64,000 bases of DNA from Podospora comata (GCA_017354895.1 CP071497.1:1488001-1552000), one strand, 5' to 3'; shown: positions 33,499-44,465, numbered from the stretch's first letter. Translations and numbers: made by a program. The notes: generated by a model from the letters alone, not told the origin.

Positions 33499-33555
33499 AC
33501 CACGATGTCGAGGTTCTGAAAACCGGCCGAGCGGAACAGCAACTTCCTGAGCCAT

Positions 33556-34064
33556 ACCTACCTGAGTCAAGCTTGAATTGGACGACGAGCAGAGGGGAGA
33601 CACAAAATAGTCGATCCGGTGGTCCAGGAAGGAGCAGGCAGCTGGAACAGGTAGCAAACAGGACGAACAACCAAAAAGTCTCTCCACGACAATACCCAAC
33701 TCCCGAGAGACGACAGCTACATATATATACCCAACCCAACCAAACATGTCTCACATTCAACAATGCCAACCCCCCCAGAAAGAAAGGCCTTGTTACCCAT
33801 CAGCAACAAAGCATTGGTTTTGTCTGTACTGATGGAAGGCTTCAGTGGGCACCAGATACTGCTAGACCTCAACAATGGTTCATTCAGCCCACAACTGCCT
33901 TGTACAAAATCTGCGAAACGATACAGCCAAACTCACACAGAGCCTTTACCCCTCCTTGTATGTTCTGCCACAATGTAGCACTACCTGCCTAGTCATTGAC
34001 CAAAAAAAGGTCAAAAGGAAACTCAGTTTCTGAATCTTCAAACATTCTCACTCAGCCACTGCAC
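33556..34064. other. Intergenic
   Basis: Between the unrecognised gene and tRNA-Gly. A short TATATATA (about 33721-33728) lies upstream of the minus-strand gene at a plausible promoter distance. A T-rich end flanks the tRNA. No gene is supported. Confidence 0.45.
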
Positions 34065-34135
34065 TGCGCCAGCCGCGAATCGAACGCGGGGCCCATCGAT
34101 GGCAACGATGGATTTTACCACTAAACCACTGGCGC
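34065..34135 (-). tRNA. tRNA-Gly (anticodon GCC)
   Basis: 71-nt minus-strand tRNA. The acceptor stem GCGCCAG pairs with CTGGCGC, followed by discriminator A at 34065. The D arm is TGGTTTAGTGGTA, the anticodon loop TTGCCAT reads GCC, and the T arm is CCGCG-TTCGATT-CGCGG. No intron. Box A (TGGTTTAGTGG) and box B (GTTCGATTC) serve as the internal promoter. The sequence agrees with the standard fungal tRNA-Gly(GCC). Confidence 0.95.
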
Positions 34136-34434
34136 TATGAGGGATTTGATGTGCTTGTTGGCATGGAAGAGAGCTTCATCACGTCTTCGCGGGTGTGGGG
34201 GGTACAAGGGCCGGAGTCCGGGATAGCCTCGCCCTGAAATGGAATATCACGCATGGTCAACCCAGACGTCCGTCTCAGCAGGTAAATAACTCACGGAACC
34301 GAGAAATACAGCAGCATCAACTGAGGTCATGAATCTATTGGAGCCCAACCAGGCCCTTTTGGCAGAAAAAAAACTACAAACTAGGTGCAAAAACCACATG
34401 CCGTCCCTTCATTATACGCCGTCCCAAAACCCGT
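34136..34434. other. Short intergenic between tRNA-Gly and pyruvate kinase
   Basis: About 300 bases with the 3' UTR of the pyruvate kinase gene. No other feature is seen. Confidence 0.5.
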
Positions 34435-36375
34435 CTACTCCAACTGGCCAATGCCGAGGTGGTCCACATCGGCCTTAACGATACGCAGAGTGTTTGTGTT
34501 GCCCATGCCGCCCTTCCAGCCCTGGACAACCACCACCGTCTCACCCTCATTGAGAACACCCAAGTCGATAGCGTGGGTAAGACCCCACTTGATGCGGCGA
34601 TCCACATCCTCCTGCCAGTTGACTTTGCTAAAGTCGGGCTTGGCCTCTGGGAAGGAGAATGGGTATACGCCGCGGTACAAGTGGGCATATCTCGAGGCCG
34701 ACGCGTTCCGAGTGATCATGATGATGGGGCAAACAGGGCGGTACTTGGAGATGAGGCGGGCAGAGACCCCCGAGGTGGAGAGAACGAAGATGGCCGAGGC
34801 GTTGAGGTCGAGAGACGTCCGGACAGCCGCCATGGCGCAAGACTCGACAATGGAGACGGGGCGCTTGACAAGGGCGCACAGCTCCTCGAAGTGGCTGACA
34901 TATGGGATGGTGTTCTCGGCCTTGAGGCAGGCCTCGCTCATCTCACGGACAGCCTCGTTGGGGTAGCTACCCTTGGCTGTCTCACCGGAAAGCTAGGCGA
35001 TGTTAGTGCCTGGGTGCAAACAAGACATCTTTGCTGCAAACATACCATGACACAGTCGGCGCCGTCAGTAACTGCGTTGCCAACATCACTGATCTCGGCT
35101 CTGGTTGGCCTGGGGTTCTTGATCATGGACTCGAGCATCTGAGTGGCGCAAATGACGGGCTTGCCAGCAATGTTGCACATGGCAATGATCTTCTTCTGAG
35201 CGGCGAACACCTCGGCGGCGGGAATCTCGATACCGAGATCGCCACGGGCAACCATGACACCGTCGGTCTCCTCGAGAATCTCGGCAAAGTTGTTGAGACC
35301 TTGTCTGTTCTCAATCTTGGCAATGATCTGAATGTGCTTGCCCTCCTCGCCGAGGACCTCACGAATGTCCTTGATGTCTTGCCCTCTGCGGATGAAAGCT
35401 GTGGCAAATCAAAAAAATTAGCACATGTCGTTACAGCCAGCCATGGGCGTACATACAAGCAAAGACCATGTCGACATTGTTCTTGACGCCGAACAGGAGA
35501 TCGGCCTTGTCCTTCTCAGAGAGGGCGGGCAGATCGACATCGGTGTTGGGCAGGTTGACACCCTTGCGGGAAGAGATGAAACCATTGTTGCGCGCCTGAA
35601 CCTTGATGGTCTTGTCGTCGACAATCTCGAGCACATCGAACGCCAAGACACCGTCGTCGACGTAAATAATGCGGCCTGGGGAGATGACCTTGGTGATGTT
35701 CTTGTAGTCGACGTACCTGGTGGCAGTGTCAGTTTAGGAGGTTCGTGGGGGGTGAATCGGGGGAGCTTACATGTTCTCGGTGGTGCAGGCCGTGGCATAC
35801 TTCTCATCGGTGGTGATGTTCAAGATGGCGCCGGCGGAGATGGGGAGATCGGCATCGTTGACGGTGTTGCCGGTACGGATCTCGGGGCCCTTGGTGTCGA
35901 GGGCGATGGCGACCTGACGGCCCTTCTGGGCCTTCTCGGCAGCGCGAGCATTGTCAATGACAGACTCTGCAGTCACAGACTGTTAGCACCGACGATCACA
36001 GGAAGACAAGACTTGTGCCAAGCATCCGTGGATGGCCAGGCGGTGGTGTCTGCGGGTCGCCCAGGTGGAGCCAAGGAAAGCTGGACCTGAGCGGACCTCG
36101 CGACCTCTCTCCACCAAAGCGCATCATCGAGGCATGGATAGCGCAGGGAACATACGGTGGTACTCGTAGCTGCCGTGGGAGAAGTTCATGCGCACCACGT
36201 TGAGGCCAGCCTCGCGGAGCTTGTTGATGGCCTCAACAGAGTTCGTCTTGGGGCCAATGGTGCAGATGATGGAGGTGCGACGGAAGTTGCGGGCAGGCTG
36301 GAACGCGGTATCGAGCTGCGAGAGCCATTCGATCTTGCCCCCCAAGTTGAGGTGGTCGAGAGCTGTGTTGACCAT
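34435..36375 (-). CDS. pki: Pyruvate kinase
   Basis: Five exons on the minus strand: 36156-36375, 35771-35966, 35457-35716, 35046-35398 and 34435-34992; 528 aa, the normal size for fungal pyruvate kinase. All junctions keep frame across conserved words: [43 protein letters not shown] and [15 protein letters not shown]. The active-site region is intact: [33 protein letters not shown] (with the catalytic Lys), [12 protein letters not shown], and the signature around [14 protein letters not shown]. It converts phosphoenolpyruvate and ADP to pyruvate and ATP in cytosolic glycolysis. The start at 36375 ([20 protein letters not shown]) matches other fungal orthologues. A long CT-rich leader with a probable 5' UTR intron precedes it. 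Confidence 0.97.
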
Positions 36376-36453
36376 GTTGAAGGACTGTAGGGGAATTCTG
36401 AGCGAGACTCGGAACCCGGAAGGAGGAGATAGAGGTCGGACTGCTAAAGATTC

Positions 36454-36731
36454 CTGGAGATGAGGTCTTGTCAGCGGGACAGGATCGAAATCCAACGATG
36501 GAATTTGCTGAGGTGTTTGTTGAGGCGGAAACAAGAACACAAAATCGAGTTCCGGCCGGAAGTCGAGCAGAAGAAGGCAGCCCCTCGCCCAGCCAGGGTC
36601 CCGTCGGACTGCAGCGATAACGGAACACCGGACGCGCTGACGCCGCAACCCCCGGCCAGCCAACGGGAGACAGAAGAGACAGAAGAGACAGAAGAGACAG
36701 AAGACAGAAGAGACAGACGAGACAAACTCAC
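36454..36731 (-). promoter_or_regulatory. Probable 5' UTR intron of pyruvate kinase
   Basis: On the minus strand a good donor (AG|GTGAGT at 36731) and an acceptor CTCCAG with an upstream CTGAC branch site would remove 278 nt from the leader, ending 78 nt before the ATG. The interval includes a GACAGAAGA-type microsatellite (about 36667-36720). Leader introns are common in highly expressed glycolytic genes. Prediction only. Confidence 0.45.
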
Positions 36732-37820
36732 CTCTTAACAATGCGATGTTCAAGAGTGGTTGAGCAGGCGAAGAGAGGAAGGAAGAACGAGAGGGATGGA
36801 TGGATGGGAAAGTCGAGGAAAAGTTGAGGGAATTGGGTTTGTATCTAGTTCTGGAAGTTCTGCGCGAAAAAAAGAAAAAAAAAACAGATGCGGTTCAACC
36901 AAAGCCCAGCCAAACTGGACTTGCCTGCCTTCGGGCATGGAGGGGAAGCTTCCCCCCCAAAAGCTCTTCCCAACAATCATCCCACTCAGCTCTTGCCAAA
37001 GCCCCACGCACCCCTCCCCTCCCTGGACAGTGAATGGGTGGATGGGGTCTTGACGTGGGCGGTTAGGTTAGGTTCGTCTCCCCTTGCCATTGAGGTGGCC
37101 TTGACAAACCTGGAACCCATCGCGGTGGCTTGCATCGGCCATGCATGATGAAGATACGAAGCCCCGAGATCCAGCTCCCGTAGTAGATTGACTTGACCCT
37201 TGTTTATATGCATGTAGCATCTCTGTGTCCATCACATCGTTCGTCCATGGCATCGCTGCGTGAGTGTTCCTGCCAAGGCCCCTCACCAGATGAAGACCCA
37301 AAAAGAACGCGGGGGTTCTCATCAGATTACCCCACCTTTCTGACGGGCGGTGAGAGGGCCATTGGTGGCGGGGTGGTGTTCTGTCGTTTGGGTGACACAG
37401 AGAATGTCAACCAATCGCTGACAACTCTGACGGCATGTGGGGCCGAGTGAGGGAAAAGCGGCACAATTCCAAAGGGGTTTGGCCTGCTTTGCTCGTGACT
37501 CCGCACGTGCATCCTTGCTGGCTGAGCTGCCCTGCTGAGGTAAGGCAACCTTGAAGTGGTCCAAGCTCTCGAATCGGCGGCTGCGCACGGGGCACATGGT
37601 GGCTGGAAGAGGAGCTGAGTCTTGCTGGTGTCTGTCATTGTCGCTTGCTTCTGATCGCCCGACCGACCCCCCGCTAAAGATTCCATACCGACACCACCAG
37701 AACCGCATCACCATCGCTATCCTCCCCACGTTCCTGTCGAGACTGCCCTGCGCCGCCGATATCTGTCCAACTCTCGTCCGTTGCGAAAAATAAATTTGTT
37801 CTCGGTCGACTCGATTCACC
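36732..37820. promoter_or_regulatory. Divergent promoter region (pyruvate kinase / mitofissin)
   Basis: About 1.1 kb between two divergent conserved genes. It holds pyrimidine-rich stretches near the pyruvate kinase side and no gene I can support. Open frames over 37322-37909 on the minus strand have no motif and overlap the mitofissin leader. Confidence 0.5.
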
Positions 37821-38320
37821 ATGGTCGTAAGTATTCGCCCCCTTCGAGTGCCATCACCGCCTCTTTCTGCTCGGCGGTCTCTGTGTCGCTTTCCGAGTCT
37901 AAGAACCATGCCGTCTTCCAGCTCCTCGACTTACTGACATTCGGCCTCTGGTCAAAGCTGGCAAGGTTGACTCATTATGCCTTTGATGCTGTGCTCGGTG
38001 AGTCGCTGCCCACACCCCTCGCCTGCACCGCCTTTGCTTGGGCTCTCTGTCGGCTAACCCAACATACCTAGTTTCCACCATCCTTGCGGGGATGAAGCGC
38101 TCGACCGGCCTGACGTGAGTCGATTAACGAGAACATGGAAAGAACCGAATAGAAGTGCTGATGGTTCGGAATTCGCAGTTTCCAAGCCGATCAGATTGGT
38201 GATTCGGACCAGGACCCCTTCAGGAAGTTTATGAACCGCTACCTCGGTGTCGGCGAGTGGGTGATGGATCAGTCGGTTGCCATCGCAGGCTCGAGCAAGT
38301 GGTTCAAGAGAACCCGGTAA
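37821..38320 (+). CDS. ATG44: Mitofissin (DUF1748) - mitochondrial fission factor for mitophagy
   Basis: Four exons, 37821-37826, 37958-37997, 38072-38114 and 38179-38320; 76 aa. The first exon is only ATGGTC, and the gene is invisible without splicing. The product reads LARLTHYAFDAVL, VSTILAGMKRSTGLT and then NRYLGVGEWVMDQSVAIAGS, SKWFKRTR. This matches the DUF1748 family (73-90 aa), whose yeast member Atg44/mitofissin sits in the mitochondrial intermembrane space and drives fission during mitophagy. All three introns have good donors (GTAAGT, GTGAGT, GTGAGT), and the exon phases fit. An amphipathic first helix (THYAFDAVLVSTILAGMKR) is typical. The assignment is strong at family level, and function is by homology. 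Confidence 0.88.
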
Positions 38321-38902
38321 AGCGCCTCCATGCTTTCATGACGAAACGATCGAAACCGGATGGCGGGGAAACAGGCGGTCGAGGCGAGGGGAGCATATGG
38401 ACGCCAGCCTCCCTATGGCTCAACTGGTTTGGGGCTGGCGGAGGAGATCATGATCATGATCATGTTCATGTTATGACCGGGCCGGGTACATGCGGGCGGT
38501 TTTCGGGGTGCTTTTCTCGAGTCGCGCGGTCTTTTTTTGTTGGCGGCGTTCAGGGACTCTCCTTGACAAAGAGAAGGGGATGCATTTTCTCCTCTTGGGA
38601 TTCTGAATATCGGATTTGGTCCTAGGATTTTTGCGCAATACCATTGGAATTTTCCCATCTCTGTGTCCTGGTGATGCAGGAGGCTCCTGGGGTGTGTTTC
38701 TGTCCGTCTCCCGTTCTGTTCCGATGCCCCATCCGGGGTAGCATTAGCCGAGGCAATCCATAGCAGGCCTAGTTCTGCCAGCTGTGCCAGCCCACGGGCC
38801 GCAAGTTCACAACACCGCTCACACGACAGACACCACGACATGTTTTCGAGCTACATACACATAGGGCACGGCTTGACGGTTTAATGGCTAGATTATGTTG
38901 AT
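38321..38902. other. Intergenic between convergent genes
   Basis: 3' UTRs of mitofissin (+) and the Asn-rich repeat gene (-). Contains a short ATGATC/ATGTTC repeat at about 38448-38475. No gene is seen. Confidence 0.5.
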
Positions 38903-40123
38903 CTATCGCTCTTGAAACAAGGCCTTCTCTGCCGGGAAGAAGCACTCTTCGTCTGGCGGCAATACATCCTCTTCTTCCTCCTCCCCCCACTCCTCCGAGT
39001 ACATCTGTTTCAGCCTCCTTCTCGCCCAATAGAGATCCTCCCCCTTGTTTTCGAGATAATCAACGAAGCTGTTCCAATTCTTCCTCCCCCGCAGCAACGG
39101 CCTGATGACTTTGTGTCGCAACCAGTCGCAGGCTCTCTGGCTTTCCTGACATGTCGCGCTCTCCTGCAGCGCTTCCCACTCCAAATCTGTTTCCGTCTTC
39201 TCCATCACGGGCGCGAGAGCCGTCCTCTCCTCGGGCTCGGACATGGCTTGCAGAACCGTCATCTGACGCTTCAGATCCTCGAGTTCTTCTTCGTCCAACT
39301 CCATCGGATCAAACGGCTTGCTCAGCCTGTCTCTGGCGTAGCGGTGGAGAGACTGGAGGAGGCTGATCACCTCGGACAGGTAGCGGAGTCTGTCGTCCGC
39401 GTCGCTGAGCATGTTGGTGAGATCACGCAGGGTTTTTCGCATGTTCCTGAGCCTGCTTTCGAGGTAGAGGAAGGGTGGGCGGCCGTGGGGGTTTTGGGGT
39501 TTTGATTGGGCTTCGATCGTGCTGGGGAGGGTTGGGTATGTGGTGAGGGGGGGCTGGCTGATGCGCAACCTGCCGTCGGTCAGGATGGACAGGAACTTTG
39601 GGGCGGAGGTGTCGGAGTGGGCGATGAGGCGGTAGACTGTTTTGATCCAGGTGCCGGTTATGCCGGGTTTTGATGCTACGTCGTAGGAGCCGGGTTGACG
39701 GCCGGCGATGGCGGTGGTGAGGGAGATGAGGCGGAGGATGGAGTGGCTGACGTGGCCGGACTGGCTGGTGTTGTGGTTCTGCTTGGTGTTGTTCTCCTGC
39801 GTGTTGTTCTCCTGCGTGTTGTTCTCCTGCGTGTTGTTCTCCGTGCTGTTCTCCTGCGTGTTGTTCTCCTCCGTGCTGTTCTCCTGCGTGTTGTTCCCCT
39901 CAGTGTTGTTCTCGCCCATGCTGTTCTCGCCCATGTTATTCTTCTTCATCTTTCGAAATGATTTGAAAGAGGCTCGCCAGTCATGGGTGATCAGGTCCAT
40001 CCTTTCATATTCTTTTCCTGCCGGAAGAAGCTTGTCGAGGAAGCTTTCCACCTTGCTGGTCGTGCCATAGGAGACCAGAAATGACAGGTCGCTTTTCATT
40101 GCGGGCGGTTTGTTGGGTGCCAT
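38903..40123 (-). CDS. Unrecognised protein with ENNTQ pentapeptide repeats
   Basis: Single exon, 406 aa from the ATG at 40123 (MAPNKPPAMKSDLSFLVSYG); a longer frame upstream has no ATG. Residues about 62-113 consist of Asn/Glu/Thr/Gln-rich tandem repeats (ENNTQ, ENSTE, GENS). They are followed by a charged, helical region with RLRNMRKTLRDLTNMLSDAD, RLRYLSEVISLLQSLHRYAR and LEDLKRQMTVLQAMSEPEER. The end is very acidic (EEWGEEEEEDVLPPDEECF). There is no signal peptide, so the NNT/NST sequons are probably not glycosylated. I do not recognise a domain. Possibilities include a nuclear or cytoplasmic scaffold; nothing in the neighbourhood points to a role. Confidence refers to this being a real gene. 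Confidence 0.7.
   Translation of the reverse strand: MAPNKPPAMKSDLSFLVSYGTTSKVESFLDKLLPAGKEYERMDLITHDWRASFKSFRKMKKNNMGENSMGENNTEGNNTQENSTEENNTQENSTENNTQENNTQENNTQENNTKQNHNTSQSGHVSHSILRLISLTTAIAGRQPGSYDVASKPGITGTWIKTVYRLIAHSDTSAPKFLSILTDGRLRISQPPLTTYPTLPSTIEAQSKPQNPHGRPPFLYLESRLRNMRKTLRDLTNMLSDADDRLRYLSEVISLLQSLHRYARDRLSKPFDPMELDEEELEDLKRQMTVLQAMSEPEERTALAPVMEKTETDLEWEALQESATCQESQRACDWLRHKVIRPLLRGRKNWNSFVDYLENKGEDLYWARRRLKQMYSEEWGEEEEEDVLPPDEECFFPAEKALFQER
39784..39938. repeat. 15-bp minisatellite encoding NNTQE-type repeats
   Basis: About ten copies of a 15-bp unit (plus-strand core GTTGTTCTCCTGCGT) with small variants lie inside the coding region of the gene at 38903-40123. The unit length is a multiple of three, so copy-number change would not break the frame. 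Confidence 0.85.
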
Positions 40124-41058
40124 TGGTCTGAGTTGAGGCTGGTGTAAGTATTGGACCTGTGGTCTGAGTTGACACCTCGAGAATGGTATGGGTTGAGAGT
40201 ATGGAGGAATGCAAGTGGTTGCATAGATTGGGGGGAACCCGACGAGAATATGTATAGTCGTTTTTAAATATCTTATCAAACTTTTTCTCGCGACCGCTCT
40301 GTTTAAAACTCTAACAGCGTGGCGTTGGCATAGACTGACAGGCTGCAACTCCGACGGTGAGGTGGTTTAGGTTAGGTTTGGCAGCTCACAACACCACCGG
40401 AATAGAACTTAGACTAGCTGAATCGATCGCAACAGACACCATCTCCTTTGATTGTCCGAAGCCCTTGACCATCTATCACTGTGCTTCTCTTCTGAGACCA
40501 ATTCATCTTTACTTAAATGTAGCGAACATAATATGTCTATGAGCCCATGTTTCCTTGCGATTGTGCGCGGTAGGTGGGAGGCTCCCGTAGGGCACCAGTG
40601 TTGCAAATTGCTTTTCGCTGTGTGGGATCCAGAAGCTCCACGATGGCTTCAAAATGACAGAGGGGATTGATTATCAAGTACACAAGAATCCAGGGCTACC
40701 GTACCCTGCGCACCAGCAGCATCGATATGCGGTCTTTCATCGATGCACCTCGGGTCAGGGTTGTGCATTGTAGTCATGATGAGAGCTCATTGACACAAGA
40801 CTTCTTTGTTCACCCACAGACATACAATGTGCAACGTAGCCATGTCGTATCATTTTGGCCATTTTGCTTGAAAAGATAAAAATGAAATAAAAATGAAATA
40901 AAAACACATTTGATACCCCCAAGAAAGCGTTCAGTCACAGTTGCCATATGACTTGCCCCGGGCAGTGATCATCTCTCGTCATCTGCAAACTGACCAATCA
41001 CAAGCCGCCTTGCGCACAGTGTAAGGTGCAACTCTGGTAACAAATCGTGTCCTTCATC
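40124..41058. promoter_or_regulatory. Divergent promoter region (repeat protein / 2EXR protein)
   Basis: About 930 bases. An AT-rich stretch with AAAATGAAATAAAAATG repeats lies at about 40879-40905. No gene is supported. Confidence 0.45.
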
Positions 41059-42237
41059 ATGGACATCATCCAGGACGACTTTTCCTCCGTCGACCTTCAC
41101 GAACCACTATCGCCATCTCATTCCGGCCAACCAATCAATAACGACAGATTAGCCCGCATCATGGAAATCCGACGCCTCGAAAGCCCAGATCTCAACCCGC
41201 CCAGGTACCACGACCCATCAACACCACCCTCCTCACCACCACAGCCATCTTCCACCTCATCATTCCCCGGAACACCCGGATCACCACCCAAACCGCCACC
41301 ATCCCCCCCTCAATTCCCCCAATTCTCCCTCTTCCCAGGTGAACTCCAAAACCTAATCTGGGACCACGCCGCCCAGCTCCTCTCCTCCCCTACCTCGACC
41401 CCAGGAATCCACTTCCTCCTCCAACCCCCCCTCTTAAGCCCCAACACCCCCCCTCTCATCCGCCCGGCCCCCTTCCAGCTTTCTACTCCATGGCTCACCA
41501 ACGACCTCGACCTCATCCCAACCAGAGACTCCTTCTGTCTCAACCTCGCAAACCTCCTCCTCACCTGCCGCGCCTCTCGCGCCGCCATTCTCCGCAACAA
41601 CGCCTCTTTCCCATTCGCCCACAACAGAACTATCCTAAGGTCTCTCCCCCAAAAGGGGTATCCAGTGTTGTGCCCCCCAAAGTCCGTCGACTTGTCCCTC
41701 GACCTCCACCGAGATTTGGTGTCACTAACCTCGGCCAATGGCACCTGTGACGAAGTGAGGAGGATGCTCGATTTTACCGACGGTAACCACTTCATCTTTT
41801 CGGCGGCGAGGAAATTTGCGGTGAGGTATGGGCTAGGCTGGGAACTGCCGACTCCGGGCCCGTTTCAGCACGACAGGCGGTGTCCGACGGGGTGGATGGG
41901 GATGAGGGGGGGTGGGAGGCCGGGGTTTTGCTCGAGGTGTGTGGGGAGGTTGGTTGAGCGGTTCAGGAGGTTGGAGGAGGTTTGGGTTGTGGTTGATTTG
42001 CCTGAGAAGGGGTGGAAAAGGGTTGATGGGGGGTGGGGGAGGAAAAAGGAGTTTGAGGGGTGGGATAGGCGGTGGTTTGCTGTTGAGGGGGTGGGCGTTG
42101 TGGGGGAGGAGGGGAATGGGAATGGGGGGGTAGTGGAGGAGGGGTTGGAGGTGCTGGAGAGGGTGAAGAGTAATTTGGTGAGTTCTTTCTCGAGATATAG
42201 GTTTGAGATGGAGGGGGAAGTGGTGCTGATGATATGA
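41059..42237 (+). CDS. 2EXR-domain protein
   Basis: Single exon, 392 aa, ATG at 41059 (MDIIQDDFSSVDLHEPLSPS). A Pro/Ser-rich N-terminal third is followed at about residue 90 by FSLFPGELQNLIWDHAA, the start of the 2EXR domain. This domain is a very abundant fungal module of unknown function, related in sequence to the beginning of F-box-like proteins. Conserved words continue with LNLANLLLTCRASRAAIL. A CxxC pair (FCSRC) lies at about residue 297, and the C-terminus is Gly/Glu-rich. No catalytic motif is seen. Family call is good; function is unknown. Confidence 0.75.
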   Translation: MDIIQDDFSSVDLHEPLSPSHSGQPINNDRLARIMEIRRLESPDLNPPRYHDPSTPPSSPPQPSSTSSFPGTPGSPPKPPPSPPQFPQFSLFPGELQNLIWDHAAQLLSSPTSTPGIHFLLQPPLLSPNTPPLIRPAPFQLSTPWLTNDLDLIPTRDSFCLNLANLLLTCRASRAAILRNNASFPFAHNRTILRSLPQKGYPVLCPPKSVDLSLDLHRDLVSLTSANGTCDEVRRMLDFTDGNHFIFSAARKFAVRYGLGWELPTPGPFQHDRRCPTGWMGMRGGGRPGFCSRCVGRLVERFRRLEEVWVVVDLPEKGWKRVDGGWGRKKEFEGWDRRWFAVEGVGVVGEEGNGNGGVVEEGLEVLERVKSNLVSSFSRYRFEMEGEVVLMI

Positions 42238-44465
42238 CAGAAAGATCCGAGGTATTATCATATGCCGTGGGTGAGCGAGTTGAAGTTTGGGTTGTTGGGG
42301 TGGGAGAAGTAGACATGGTGAGTGGTTGAAGGGAACTACAGAAGGTTACATGGCCATGCGATACGAGTGTGTTAGTTGCGGTGGACTATGATCCGCCTTG
42401 CACAGGGTGTTGGACATCATATGAATATCTTGAGCAAGGAAGACACCCAGGTAACAGAACACATGGGTTGGATATCGATCATGTCTTTTGGCTAAAGTGG
42501 TAGGTTCAGTGCGATGAAGCTTGGACACCCATGCTTGCAGATCTTGGAGAGAACTGTGTCGAGAGTAGGTAGTGTACATTTCAGTACGGAGAGGCATACA
42601 TAGACAGTACAAGCATACTCAAGTGATAGTGATTATAAGGGACATGTATGAGAGTGAGCTAACAGCGTTGTTTAGACAAGTGACAAAAGATCAAATGACT
42701 GACCGAGATGGGATGACAGGCCTCATGGTTTATGAAGATAAGATAGGCAAAGGCTCGTCGGCGCGACACTCCGACAATTCCACCAACTTCACGATGGCAT
42801 TACTGGAGTTGACAATGTTGGAGGCTCCCATGACGTCTCGGGCCTGTCTCACAACCCAGGGGCAGCTTGTTTGATCAGACCCGATCGGCTCTAGCGCATC
42901 GCCTGAGTGGCTGACAGGGGTTGGGGGTTCAGATCGCCAGGGCGGAACCGTAGCGAGCACCATCCGAACCGAGTTCTAGAAGCTTAGCGCTCCAACCGCC
43001 TGAACCTCCAGGTATCTTTGCCACCACTCGCTGTGCTATTGAAGCTCGAAAATCATGAGGAGCGAAGGATGAATGGCATCACAAAGGAAGCCTGTAATCT
43101 AGAATTCCATGCTTTGCACCCAAGGCAAGTCAATTTCAAGCCGCATCGTCAGAAGACAAGCCAGATCTGACGACGGGACCAGGCACCCAGGCAAAGGCCA
43201 CTGGGACCCGATGAGCAGGCACCTTTGATGCCCCTGTCGCCGTCACGGGCACTCTGATCCACGCACGCCACGGTCTCGACCCAAAGCCACCTCCACAGTT
43301 GATTGTCTACCTGAACCTCGCTCGAACTTGGTCAAAGCAAAGGCTTGATCAGAGATGATGATGGTGCACATTGCCATTGGCCATATCTCGTTGTACACTT
43401 GTCATTCCACCTGCCTCGCCTACCAGCCGGGTTGTCAAGGCTCGTTTCGAGCATCATTTGCGAATCACAACGGTCAAGCAGCGCACCAACCACCGCCGAA
43501 ATGAAACTGGTGCGACGTCAACAGCGATCCACCCCGACGACAGGGAAACACGCTCCGCCACGGGACAGCACCTCCTGAAGGAAGAGACAGGAAACAATTG
43601 AAACCTTTTCCTCAGGTATCTCGTCACCCGTGTTCTCGATAGCAAGCGCCCGGGAAGCACCACGGCCGACGGAGATGGCCATCTCGGGTGACCACCTCAC
43701 CCACCCTACCTTAACCATCAACCAGCTCGGTAAACAACTTTGTTATACAACGAAATGACAAAGAAAAGACGACAGGAACAAATACGGTGAGGCTCGAAAC
43801 GATATCAACTGTGGAGCGGCCCAGATTCTACCACCACCCTTAAATCCTAATCCTCACCTCGGATCCCGTGAATCCTGACCCCCAACGCCCGACTTCAGAC
43901 GCCCAGGCAGGGGCACGGTACCTGCCGGGGATCTGAGCAACGGTGTGACCTGGCCGCCCGGGGCCCCAGAGCCAAGGAGGCTCAATGAGGCTCTTGGCTC
44001 GGCGCAGGGGTGTGCTCACTGAACCTCAACCGCCGTCCTGCGACACAAGCGACGTTGACGTCCCCTTCGAGATGGAGCACGGCTCGGCCATCCCATTTTG
44101 GGCCTTGTCGTCGCCATCCAAGTGCCAGTATGATCGCCATTACGGGGCGCCTTTCACTCTCCTTTCCCTGGGCCCTGGGCCCTGGCTGCTTGGGTGTCAT
44201 CCCGTCTCCTCCGGAGGATTGTTCTATATAACCTCAAGTTTCCCATTCCTCTTGTCTCTTTTCTTTCCTTCCTCATTCCATTCAGCAAGTTCATCGCTCT
44301 CTTTCTTGTTTTCTTCAGTCTTTTCAGTTCTGTGAACTCTTCGTTTCGTTCCGCTCTTTCGGCATTTACACATTCTTTACAACCGCTCGGCCGGTCCTTT
44401 ACTTCTCCGCTACACCATCCCTACAAAAACAAGTTTTAGTGCGATAACTTCTGTTTGTCATCACC
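42238..44465. other. 2.2-kb intergenic, promoter of the Asn-rich secreted protein at its end
   Basis: No supported gene in the first 1.9 kb. Near the end a CCCTGGGCCCTGGGCCCTGG palindromic repeat (about 44167-44186) precedes a TATATAA box (44225-44231). A long CT-rich leader then runs to the ATG at 44466, a layout of a strongly expressed gene. Confidence 0.55.
44225..44231 (+). promoter_or_regulatory. TATA box of the Asn-rich secreted protein gene
   Basis: TATATAA followed by about 230 nt of pyrimidine-rich leader before the ATG at 44466. This is a typical strong fungal promoter arrangement. Confidence 0.5.

Noticed and set aside
33186-33992. Plus-strand frame rich in His/Tyr
   Set aside because: It is produced by the ACCACT/ATC microsatellite and has no domain motif.
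39784-39938. CRISPR-like appearance of regularly spaced repeats
   Set aside because: It is an in-frame coding minisatellite without unique spacers, in a fungal genome.
42880-42965. tRNA-like sequence with a GTTCAGATC T-loop-like word
   Set aside because: No acceptor stem and no pairing D arm or anticodon arm could be formed.
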